Source of the DNA: an uncultured Bacteroidia bacterium
GTDB lineage: Bacteria > Bacteroidota > Bacteroidia > Bacteroidales > UBA932
NCBI GenBank assembly: GCA_902779785.1
Contig: CACZDC010000005.1
Coordinates: forward strand, 31,326 to 95,325
Reading direction: 5' to 3'
DNA length: 64,000 nt
Positions 9,112-16,788 of the stretch are shown piece by piece. The stretch's first letter is position 1, and every line of letters begins with the position of its first letter. The translations under genes were made by a program, and so were the position numbers. The notes under the pieces are model-generated. The model made no database searches. It saw only the letters and a list, made by a program, of their open reading frames with translations, and was not told the origin of the DNA.

Positions 9112-9184
9112 TCTGGATGACTGGACTTGAACCAGCGACCTCCTGGTCCCTAACCAGGTGCGCTACCAACTGCGCTACATCCAG
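9112..9184 (-). tRNA. tRNA-Pro with anticodon AGG
   Basis: 73-nt cloverleaf read on the minus strand: acceptor CTGGATG/CATCCAG, D stem GCGC/GCGC, anticodon stem CCTGG/CCAGG with loop TTAGGGA, T arm GCTGG-TTCAAGT-CCAGT, discriminator A. Positions 34-36 are AGG. C1-G72, A73, G35, G36 and G37 agree with proline identity and with the tRNA-Pro(CGG) at 61010-61083. CCA is not encoded. A34 in bacteria is otherwise nearly confined to tRNA-Arg(ACG), so this gene is unusual (see findings). Confidence 0.9.
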
Positions 9185-9194
9185 AATTGGACTG

Positions 9195-9225
9195 CAAAGA
9201 TACTATGTTTTTTCGGATTTGCAAA
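9195..9225 (-). promoter_or_regulatory. Promoter of tRNA-Pro(AGG)
   Basis: On the minus strand TTTG (9222-9225), exactly 19 nt, TATCTTTG (9195-9202); the tRNA 5' end is 10 nt downstream. A perfect consensus match, so the tRNA is probably expressed. Confidence 0.75.
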
Positions 9226-9234
9226 AATATTAAC

Positions 9235-9242
9235 TATATTTG
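9235..9242 (+). promoter_or_regulatory. -7 element of the ABC transporter gene
   Basis: TATATTTG 20 nt before the ATG at 9263. A clear -33 element is not seen, only a T-rich stretch about 20 nt upstream. Confidence 0.5.
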
Positions 9243-9262
9243 CGAGAATATAGAACAAAATA

Positions 9263-11113
9263 ATGAGAGAGTTTTTCCGGATGATGAGGCAATACGCCTC
9301 CCCCTACAGCGGCTATTTCATTGGAGCTGTTTTTCTTAACATATTTTCAGCGGTATTCAATATTTTTTCCTTTGCCGTCATCATTCCTCTCCTGAACATC
9401 CTATTCAAACTCGAAACGGCTAGTTATGAGTTCATCCCCTGGGGAACCGAAGGTTATTCACTCAAAGACTTGGTGATCAACAACTCCTACGCCTTTATGT
9501 CCTCATACTCCGATGCTCACGGAGCGACCTCGGCTCTCTTTATGCTCTGCATAGTGATGGTGGTTTTCACGCTGCTCAAGACCACCTGCTACTTCGGCTC
9601 CGCGGCTATAATGATTCCAATCCGCACCGGCATCGTCAAGGACATCCGCAAAAAGATGTACGACAAGATCCTCAGCCTGCCGATAGGATTTTTCTCACAG
9701 GAGCGCAAGGGCGACATCATAGCCAGAATCAGCGGAGACGTTGGAGAAGTCGAGGCATCGATTACCTCCAGCATCGAAATGCTCATCAAGGACCCTATCC
9801 TCATTATCTTCTATTTCGGCATCCTGCTTTTCATCGGTCCGGAACTAACCTTGTTCATAATCCTCTTCGTGCCCGCGTTCATCTGGGTGATGGGAGTAAT
9901 AGGAAAGCAGCTAAGGCGTTCCTCTCTGGAGGCTCAGAAACTTTGGAGCGACACGATGTCGCAGGTAGACGAAACACTCGGCGGTCTCCGCATCATCAAA
10001 GCCTTCAACGCAGAGAGCAAGATGAGCAAACGTTTCGACTCCGTAACAAACGCAATGAGGATAAAGAACAACCGCGTCGCCATACGCCAGTCCACGGCCC
10101 ACCCGGTCAGCGAATTCCTCGGCACAGTGATGATTATGGCGGTCCTGGCATTCGGCGGAGTGATGATTATCCGGGGCAGCGGCTTCCTCGGCAGCAGTTT
10201 TATGGACGCATCGCAGTTCATCTTCTATATGGTCATACTCTATTCGGTCATAGCCCCGATCAAGGAACTGTCCCGTGCGGCATACGGCATTCCAAGGGGT
10301 CTTGCATCGATAGAGAGGATCAACAAGATCCTGGAGGCCCAGAATCCGATAAAAGACCCTGAGCATCCTGCCGAACTCAAGGAATTCAAAGACTGCATCC
10401 GTCTGAAAGGGGTGAAATTCTCCTACGAGAATGGCCGGGAGATACTGAAGGACATAGATATGGTCATACCCAAAGGCAAGACCATAGCCATCGTCGGCGA
10501 GTCGGGAGCCGGGAAGTCCACCCTGGTCGATCTGATTCCGCGTTTCTACGACGTGAGTGAAGGAAGCATCACTATCGACGGAACCGACATACGCGATGTC
10601 CGCCTCAAGGACCTCCGCGCCCTGATGGGCAATGTCAATCAGGACCCGATCCTGTTCAACGACACGATTTTCAACAATATAGCCTTCGGAGTCGAGGGAG
10701 CCACCGAGGAGCAGGTCATAGCGGCCGCGAAGATAGCCAATGCCCACGATTTCATTATGGAGAAGCCGGAGGGCTACCAGACCAATATCGGAGACCGGGG
10801 ATCCAAGCTTTCAGGCGGACAGCGCCAGAGGCTGTCCATTGCTCGGGCCATACTCAAGAACCCGCCCATCCTCATACTTGACGAAGCCACCGCTTCGCTT
10901 GACACGGAAAGCGAACGAATGGTTCAGGACGCCCTCGACAAACTGATGGAAAACCGTACGACAATCGCAATCGCGCACAGGCTCTCCACGATAAAGGACG
11001 CGGATGAAATCATCGTTATGCACGAAGGCCAAATAGTGGAACGCGGCACACACGAGAGCCTCACCAGACTTGGCGGCTATTATAAGAGACTCAACGATAT
11101 GCAGGCGCTTTGA
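9263..11113 (+). CDS. ABC exporter, fused permease and ATPase (MsbA-like)
   Basis: 616 residues, half-transporter size. Five to six hydrophobic segments occupy about residues 15-330 (ABC exporter type I fold). The nucleotide-binding domain follows with Walker A GESGAGKST (about 412-420), signature LSGGQRQR (about 515), Walker B ILILDEAT (about 535) and the H-loop IAIAHRLS. This architecture fits lipid A/lipid flippases such as MsbA or drug exporters; homodimerisation is expected. Its stop shares one base with the start of the VanZ-like gene (TGATG), so the next genes form an operon with it. Confidence 0.88.
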   Translation: MREFFRMMRQYASPYSGYFIGAVFLNIFSAVFNIFSFAVIIPLLNILFKLETASYEFIPWGTEGYSLKDLVINNSYAFMSSYSDAHGATSALFMLCIVMVVFTLLKTTCYFGSAAIMIPIRTGIVKDIRKKMYDKILSLPIGFFSQERKGDIIARISGDVGEVEASITSSIEMLIKDPILIIFYFGILLFIGPELTLFIILFVPAFIWVMGVIGKQLRRSSLEAQKLWSDTMSQVDETLGGLRIIKAFNAESKMSKRFDSVTNAMRIKNNRVAIRQSTAHPVSEFLGTVMIMAVLAFGGVMIIRGSGFLGSSFMDASQFIFYMVILYSVIAPIKELSRAAYGIPRGLASIERINKILEAQNPIKDPEHPAELKEFKDCIRLKGVKFSYENGREILKDIDMVIPKGKTIAIVGESGAGKSTLVDLIPRFYDVSEGSITIDGTDIRDVRLKDLRALMGNVNQDPILFNDTIFNNIAFGVEGATEEQVIAAAKIANAHDFIMEKPEGYQTNIGDRGSKLSGGQRQRLSIARAILKNPPILILDEATASLDTESERMVQDALDKLMENRTTIAIAHRLSTIKDADEIIVMHEGQIVERGTHESLTRLGGYYKRLNDMQAL

Positions 11114-11529
11114 TGACACGGAGGCAGAGAATATGGGCAAGGATACTGCTGGGGGCCTATCTCCTGGCAATACTCGTGCTGTGCTTTGCCAATTTTTCCT
11201 CCGTGCCCAAGGTCAAGGACACCCTTTTTGGAATACAGATGGACAAAATCGTGCATTTCCTGATGTTCTGTCCTTTCCCGATTCTTGCCTATTTCGCCTT
11301 TGACTTTCACTCGAAGACAGTACGCTCAAGCCTGCTTTTCGCCGCCACAGTCTTCATTATCGGCTGCATTTTTGCCGCTGCGACTGAAATTGGGCAGGCA
11401 AAACTCACGACCTGGCGCAGCGGTGACCCCACTGACCTCATCGCCGACATCAGCGCACTGGCCCTTGCAAGCATCGCGGTTATAATCTTCGACAGAATAA
11501 AACAGCGCAAAGTATGCTCCGAAAAATAG
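11113..11529 (+). CDS. VanZ-like membrane protein
   Basis: 138 residues with four hydrophobic segments, the VanZ-like pattern: a second segment following MDKIVHFLMF and the AAATEIGQ motif with polar residues before the last helix. VanZ was named from teicoplanin resistance clusters, but the general biochemical role of these proteins is not settled. ATG at 11113 overlaps the ABC stop; a TTG one codon earlier is less likely. It overlaps the next gene by 16 nt. Confidence 0.75.
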   Translation: MTRRQRIWARILLGAYLLAILVLCFANFSSVPKVKDTLFGIQMDKIVHFLMFCPFPILAYFAFDFHSKTVRSSLLFAATVFIIGCIFAAATEIGQAKLTTWRSGDPTDLIADISALALASIAVIIFDRIKQRKVCSEK

Positions 11530-14459
11530 CTGTCATATTTGCCTGCCTGCTTCTGGGGAGCACGAGTCTCCATTCGCAGACCAGTCAGCTCACACGTGAT
11601 TTCAGGGTCCCGGCCGATTCACTCCGAGCCAGGCTTCAGCGGCGCACCGGAGTGACCGCTCCTCTGAGCCTTACACGGGTGGTAAAACACGGCAGTTCCG
11701 ACCTGGACTTCTACTTTTCCCAGGAGCTTACGGAATATCCCTGGCGTACCGGAGACATCAACTGGCTCCGGAATGAATGGAAAGCTCTTTTTCCAAAAGC
11801 ATACAAGGACAATACCCTGGGAGATTTCTACGCCGGAAAAGAAAAGAATCTCGTCACTGCCGAGCTTGAGATGCCCTTCCCGGATAACAGCGGCAAGCCA
11901 TTTTACAAGTTTCTCCGCACGACCAACCATAAAACTCCCCCCCTCGTCCGGGGTGACGAGAACTGGGAAAAGGGGCTGAGCGGCCGCCACATCGCCATCT
12001 GGCAGAGCCACGGACGTTATTATGAGGTCAAAACTGACAGGTGGGAGTGGCAGAGAGCCGCAATCCACCGCACAGTGGAAGACCTCTACACTCAGAGCTA
12101 CGTCCTCCCCTTCCTCATCCCGATGCTGGAGAACGCCGGGGCCTGCGTGATGACACCCAGGGAGCGCGACACGCAGAGCGCCGAAGTCGTGTGTGACAAC
12201 GACCCTGCATTTGCCGGAGAGAGGGGCGAGCGCGTCAGAAGACGCGGAAATTACAGGGAGACAGGCGTATGGGCTGACGCCGGGGTGGGATTTGCAGACG
12301 TAAAAGAGAATTACGAGGGCTGCGAGAGCCCCTTCCGCATGGGAAGCGCCAGGATGATAAGTTCTTCAAGTTCCGGCCGCGAAGCTACGGCGACCTGGAC
12401 ACCCGACATTCCGAAAAGAGGGCTTTATGCAGTCTATGTTTCCTATAAGACCCTGTCCAACAGCGTCTCGGACGCATCCTACACCGTCCGTCATCTAGGC
12501 GGCGAAACCACTCTCAAAGTCAACCAGAAGATGGGAGGAGGCACGTGGGTATATCTCGGCACCTTCGATTTCGGCAAAGGCAGGGACGGATGCGTCATCT
12601 TGTCGAACCGGAGCAAGGAAAATGGCGTCGTAAGCGCGGATGCCGTCCGTTTCGGCGGCGGGATGGGACGTTATCTCCGTGGAGGACGGACCTCCGGGCT
12701 TCCCGCCTATGCGGAAGGCGCTTTGTACAATATGCTTTGGAGCGGACTTGACAGTACCCGCCTGTCTTCCTGGGAGACAGACTATACCAGGGACTATGCC
12801 GGACGCGGCCAGTGGGTAAGCTGGCTCTGCGGAGGCTCGAGAGTCAATCCGGGACAAAAAGGGCTCAAGATTCCCATCGACCTTTCCTTCGCCTTCCATA
12901 CCGACGCCGGGGTGACCCCAAACGATTCCATAGTCGGCACTCTGGCCATCTACACTATGAAGTGCGACGGTAAAGAAGAACTGCCTAGCGGAGAAAGCCG
13001 CCTCAACTGCAGGGCCCTGACCGACCTCGTGCAGACTCAGATAGTGGAAGACATACGTGCCCTGTACAATCCGGGATGGACAAGAAGGGGAACGTGGAAC
13101 CGCTCCTACAGCGAATCCAGAACGACCTCGGTGCCTGCCGTACTGCTGGAACTCCTTGCCCATCAGAACTTTGCCGATATGCGCTACGGCCTGGACCCGG
13201 CATTCCGCTTCGATGTTTCCCGCGCCGCATACAAAGGGATACTGAAATATCTGTCCAACCGCTATGGCTGCCAATACGCCGTCCAGCCTCTTCCCGTCCA
13301 CTCTTTTTCCGCAAGACTCGCCGACGGAGAAGTCCACCTTAGCTGGGAGCCAAGCCAGGACCCCTTGGAGCCGACGGCCAAGCCCGAGGGCTATATTGTC
13401 CAGACAAGAGTCGATGACGGTGCGTTCAGCCAAGCGGTAAGCGCAGACAGGACCAGCATCTCCATTCCCGTCCGCAAGGGACACATCTACAGTTTCCGCG
13501 TCATCGCCTGGAACAAGGGAGGCAAAAGCCTGCCCTCGGAAACACTCTCCGTGGGAACGCCCGCCGGGAATCCGAAGAAAGTCCTTATAGTCAACAACTT
13601 CACCCGCATCTCAGCCCCGGCGTGGTTCGACACGCCGTCATACGCAGGCTTTGTCGACCGCATCGACAGCGGAGTGCCATACCTGGAAGACATACTGCTC
13701 ACAGGCGAAGTCAACCAGTTCGACCGCTCTGCGGTATGGACGGATGACGACAATCCCGGCTTCGGTGGCTCGAACGTAGAATACGCCGGACGCAAGGTCG
13801 GAGGCAACAGTTTTGACTATCCCTATGTCCACGGGAAAGCCCTCTTGAAAGCCGGCTATGCCTTTTCGTCAATGAGTCTAGAGGCCTTCGTGAAGGCGAA
13901 AGATGTCAGCGAAGAGGCCTTGGACCTGATCTGCGGCAAACAGGTCACAGTCCCGGACCGTGGCTTCAGCGTCTTTCCGGACGCCCTGCAGGAAGCCCTT
14001 CGCCGCTACGCCGCGAAGAAAGGCAATATCCTGATATCCGGTTCATACATAGGCACAGACGCCTGGGACCACGTCTATCCCCTTGACCCCGGCGACCAGG
14101 GACCTGTTCAGGGTTTCATCCAGGAGATACTTGGATATAAATGGCTCACTAATTTCGGCGACACTTCTGGTCGTATATATGGAAGCGGGATGGATATCCG
14201 GACTACTCTCCGATACAACCGGAACTGGAGGGAGGATTACTACAAGGTAGAGAACCCGGACGGAATAATTCCGGCCTCCGACAAGGCAAAAACAGTTCTG
14301 CGCTACTCAGGAACGGACATTCCAGCCGGAGTCGCATTCGAGCAGGACGGCCGCCGAGTAATGGCCCTGGGCTTCCCTCTCGAGTCCATCACCGGCGAAG
14401 ATGGGCTGAACGAAATCGTCAAAAAAAGCCTCGATTTTCTCACCAAGACTGACAAATAG
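11514..14459 (+). CDS. Secreted amidase-fold protein with golvesin-like and fibronectin III domains
   Basis: 981 residues beginning with a signal peptide (MLRKIAVIFACLLLGSTSLHS). The core resembles the N-acetylmuramoyl-L-alanine amidase (Amidase_3) fold: WQSHGRYYE, IHRTVEDLY, AFHTDAG and the C-terminal VPAVLLELLAHQNFAD correspond to its zinc ligands and catalytic Glu. A golvesin-like beta domain (about residues 240-400, from ADAGVGFADVKENYEG) is inserted into it. A fibronectin III-like domain (about 595-680) and a further unknown domain follow. Such proteins are often labelled xanthan lyase in databases, which the motifs do not support. I infer a cell-wall or glycan-directed periplasmic/surface hydrolase. 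It overlaps the VanZ gene and is co-transcribed. Confidence 0.72.
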   Translation: MLRKIAVIFACLLLGSTSLHSQTSQLTRDFRVPADSLRARLQRRTGVTAPLSLTRVVKHGSSDLDFYFSQELTEYPWRTGDINWLRNEWKALFPKAYKDNTLGDFYAGKEKNLVTAELEMPFPDNSGKPFYKFLRTTNHKTPPLVRGDENWEKGLSGRHIAIWQSHGRYYEVKTDRWEWQRAAIHRTVEDLYTQSYVLPFLIPMLENAGACVMTPRERDTQSAEVVCDNDPAFAGERGERVRRRGNYRETGVWADAGVGFADVKENYEGCESPFRMGSARMISSSSSGREATATWTPDIPKRGLYAVYVSYKTLSNSVSDASYTVRHLGGETTLKVNQKMGGGTWVYLGTFDFGKGRDGCVILSNRSKENGVVSADAVRFGGGMGRYLRGGRTSGLPAYAEGALYNMLWSGLDSTRLSSWETDYTRDYAGRGQWVSWLCGGSRVNPGQKGLKIPIDLSFAFHTDAGVTPNDSIVGTLAIYTMKCDGKEELPSGESRLNCRALTDLVQTQIVEDIRALYNPGWTRRGTWNRSYSESRTTSVPAVLLELLAHQNFADMRYGLDPAFRFDVSRAAYKGILKYLSNRYGCQYAVQPLPVHSFSARLADGEVHLSWEPSQDPLEPTAKPEGYIVQTRVDDGAFSQAVSADRTSISIPVRKGHIYSFRVIAWNKGGKSLPSETLSVGTPAGNPKKVLIVNNFTRISAPAWFDTPSYAGFVDRIDSGVPYLEDILLTGEVNQFDRSAVWTDDDNPGFGGSNVEYAGRKVGGNSFDYPYVHGKALLKAGYAFSSMSLEAFVKAKDVSEEALDLICGKQVTVPDRGFSVFPDALQEALRRYAAKKGNILISGSYIGTDAWDHVYPLDPGDQGPVQGFIQEILGYKWLTNFGDTSGRIYGSGMDIRTTLRYNRNWREDYYKVENPDGIIPASDKAKTVLRYSGTDIPAGVAFEQDGRRVMALGFPLESITGEDGLNEIVKKSLDFLTKTDK

Positions 14460-14491
14460 AAAAATTTTTGCAAATTTTAGAAAGTTTTTAT

Positions 14492-14521
14492 TGTTTTTCA
14501 ATATTTTCTTTCTATTTTTGC
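14492..14521 (+). promoter_or_regulatory. Promoter of the NfeD-like/flotillin operon
   Basis: TTG at 14492-14494, a 19-nt spacer and TATTTTTG at 14514-14521, 21 nt before the ATG at 14543. The surrounding 14460-14542 gap is very AT-rich and holds no gene. Confidence 0.65.
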
Positions 14522-14542
14522 ATCAACAAAGTTTTTCTGACT

Positions 14543-15148
14543 ATGATAGCATCCTGGTGGGCGGGACTTGACACCGCTATGAAAATTCTCTGGGGAATCA
14601 CCTTTGCTGCTTCCCTCATCTTCATCGTTCAAACAATTATGACCTTCATCGGAGCCGATGCCGACGCCGATTTCTCTGCCGATGTGGACACGTCAGCGGA
14701 TGGGAGCGACCTTTCCAACATTGACGGCGGGTCCAATCTCTACACCTTCCGGAACTTCGTCAATTTCTTCCTCGGTTTCGGATGGACCTCCGTCCTGCTT
14801 TATGACAGCGTCCGTCCGAGAATCCTGCTCTTTATCATCGCCGTCATCGTGGGCGTAGCCCTGGTGGCCGCCGTGATGTGGCTGTTCAAATGGCTTGCAG
14901 GAATGCAGCAGAGCGGGACCATAGACATTTACAAGTCTGCCGTAGGCTGCAACGGTTCCGTTTATCTGACCATTCCGGCCTCCCGTTCCGGAGAAGGAAA
15001 GGTCCAGATAAGCATCAACGGCGCGGTCCGCGAATACAATGCGATGACCGACGGAGACAGCATCAAGAACGGCACCACGATCAAAGTCGTGGAAGTGATT
15101 GACAATCATACCCTCCTTGTAGAAGAACTCAACTCTTATATTGTATAA
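14543..15148 (+). CDS. NfeD/YqiJ-like membrane protein with C-terminal OB-fold
   Basis: 201 residues from the ATG at 14543. Two to three membrane segments (WGITFAASLIFIVQTIMTFIG, ILLFIIAVIVGVALVAAVMWLF) flank a short acidic Asp/Ala-rich loop. The last 70 residues form a small beta domain (GSVYLTIPASRSGEGKVQI...KVVEVIDNHTLLVEEL) as in the OB-fold of NfeD/YqiJ. It is separated from the flotillin gene by 2 nt, the classical nfeD-flotillin pairing. NfeD-type partners are thought to work with flotillins in membrane microdomains. An upstream extension to 14468 overlaps the promoter and is rejected. Confidence 0.8.
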   Translation: MIASWWAGLDTAMKILWGITFAASLIFIVQTIMTFIGADADADFSADVDTSADGSDLSNIDGGSNLYTFRNFVNFFLGFGWTSVLLYDSVRPRILLFIIAVIVGVALVAAVMWLFKWLAGMQQSGTIDIYKSAVGCNGSVYLTIPASRSGEGKVQISINGAVREYNAMTDGDSIKNGTTIKVVEVIDNHTLLVEELNSYIV

Positions 15149-15150
15149 TT

Positions 15151-16551
15151 ATGACACCTACACTGATCATTATCTTCGTGGCGGTCCTCTTCGTGACCCT
15201 GGCCGCCATCCTGAAGCGCTATCGCCGCTGCCCTTCCGACAAGATCCTTGTCATCTATGGTAAGACCGGAAGGTCTTCTTCCGCAAAGTGCATCCACGGC
15301 GGTGCCGCCTTCATCTGGCCTGTCTTCCAGGACTATTCCTACCTGGACCTCAAGCCCATCAGCATCGAGTGCAACCTTACCAATGCACTGTCCAAGCAGA
15401 ACATCCGTGTCGATGTCCCCTGCCGCTTCACCGTCGGTATCTCCACCGAGGCTGACGTAATGACCAACGCCGCAGAGCGTCTGCTCGGCCTCTCCCCCGA
15501 AAATATCCAGAACGTCGCCACCGATATCCTCTTCGGTCAGCTCCGTCTTGTCATCGCGACGATGGACATCGAGGAAATCAATGCCGACCGTGACAAATTC
15601 CTCGCCAGCGTTTCCGCCAACGTCGAGGCTGAACTCCGTAAAATCGGTCTGAAACTCATCAACGTGAACGTGACGGATATCCGCGACGAATCCGGCTATA
15701 TCGAAGCTCTCGGTAAGGAGGCCGCCGCAAAGGCCATCAACGATGCGAAGAAGAGCGTTGCAGAGCAGAACCGCTACGGTGAGATCGGTAAGGCCGAGGC
15801 CGACAGGGACAAGGATATCCGTATCGCCGAGACCACCCGTGACACCCGTATCAAGACCGCGGAAGCCAACGCCCTCGCAGTAGAAGGTGAAAACGCCTCA
15901 AAGATTACAATCGCCAACTCCGACGCAACCCGCCGCGAAAAGGAGGCCGAAGCCGCCCGTATCGCCGTCGCCGCAGAGAAGGTCCAGGCCGCAAAGGCCC
16001 TCGAAGAGGCCTACAAGAGCGAGCGTGACGCAGAACTTGCCCGTGCCGCCAGGGAGCAGGCTACCCAGCAGGCCAACATCGTCGTCCCTGCCCAGATAGA
16101 CAAGGAGAAAGCCATCATCGAGGCCGAGGCCCAGGCAGAACAGATCCGCCGCAAGGCAAAGGGTGAAGCCGACGCCATTTTCGCCAAGATGGATGCCCAG
16201 GCACGAGGTCTGCTCGAGATCCTCTCCAAGCAGGCTACCGGTTTCCAGCAACTCGTTTCCGCCGCAGAGGGAGATCCTCAGAAGGCCGTGCTGATGATGA
16301 TTGCCGACAAACTGCCCGAACTGGTCAAGACCCAGGTCGAAGCCGTCAAGGGTATAAATATCGACAAGGTCACTGTCTGGGATACCGGCAACGGTGCCGA
16401 AGGCAAGACCGCTACCTCAAACTTCATCTCCGGAATGATGAAGAGCGTACCTCCGCTTGAGGACCTCTTCAAGATGGCCGGAATGGAACTGCCTTCCTAC
16501 CTCAAGGGAAAGACTCCTCAGGCAGAAGAGCAGGAAACCCCCGAAAAATAA
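15151..16551 (+). CDS. Flotillin-family SPFH protein (YqiK-like)
   Basis: 466 residues. N-terminal hydrophobic anchor (TPTLIIIFVAVLFVTLAAIL), then the SPFH/Band 7 domain (about 30-210, KILVIYGKTG, LINVNVTDIRDESGYIEALG), then a long Ala/Glu/Lys-rich coiled coil (about 215-390) and a flotillin C-terminal region with VTVWDTGNG. Flotillins oligomerise at the inner face of the membrane and organise lipid domains. Co-transcribed with the NfeD-like gene. Codon use in the coiled coil is strongly biased to one codon per residue, consistent with high expression. Confidence 0.9.
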   Translation: MTPTLIIIFVAVLFVTLAAILKRYRRCPSDKILVIYGKTGRSSSAKCIHGGAAFIWPVFQDYSYLDLKPISIECNLTNALSKQNIRVDVPCRFTVGISTEADVMTNAAERLLGLSPENIQNVATDILFGQLRLVIATMDIEEINADRDKFLASVSANVEAELRKIGLKLINVNVTDIRDESGYIEALGKEAAAKAINDAKKSVAEQNRYGEIGKAEADRDKDIRIAETTRDTRIKTAEANALAVEGENASKITIANSDATRREKEAEAARIAVAAEKVQAAKALEEAYKSERDAELARAAREQATQQANIVVPAQIDKEKAIIEAEAQAEQIRRKAKGEADAIFAKMDAQARGLLEILSKQATGFQQLVSAAEGDPQKAVLMMIADKLPELVKTQVEAVKGINIDKVTVWDTGNGAEGKTATSNFISGMMKSVPPLEDLFKMAGMELPSYLKGKTPQAEEQETPEK

Positions 16552-16557
16552 GCAGTT

Positions 16558-16788
16558 ATGCCGATAGTTGTCAATATTGATGTAATGCTGGCCCGCCGGA
16601 AAATGTCCTCCGGCGAGCTGGCGGAAAAAGTCGGCATAACTCCAGCCAACCTTTCCATACTGAAATGCGGCAAGGCCAAGGCCGTCCGCATATCCACGAT
16701 GAATGCAATATGCGAAGCCCTCGACTGCCAGCCCGGAGACATCCTGGAATACCGCAAAGAGGAAGTATCGAACAATACCGAACAATGA
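16558..16788 (+). CDS. Small XRE-family helix-turn-helix regulator (YozG-like)
   Basis: 76 residues; nearly the whole protein is a Cro/C1-type helix-turn-helix (MLARRKMSSGELAEKVGITP, recognition helix ANLSILKCGKAKAVRI, then the MNAICEALDCQPGDIL ending typical of this subfamily). No sensor domain. It starts 7 nt after flotillin and its stop overlaps the ATG of the M16 peptidase by 4 nt (ATGA), so it may belong to the same transcript and could regulate one of its neighbours; the target is unknown. Confidence 0.85.
   Translation: MPIVVNIDVMLARRKMSSGELAEKVGITPANLSILKCGKAKAVRISTMNAICEALDCQPGDILEYRKEEVSNNTEQ

Noticed and set aside
9911-10747. Minus-strand open frame opposite the ABC exporter
   Set aside because: The exporter motifs lie on the plus strand across the same region; no sign of a second gene.
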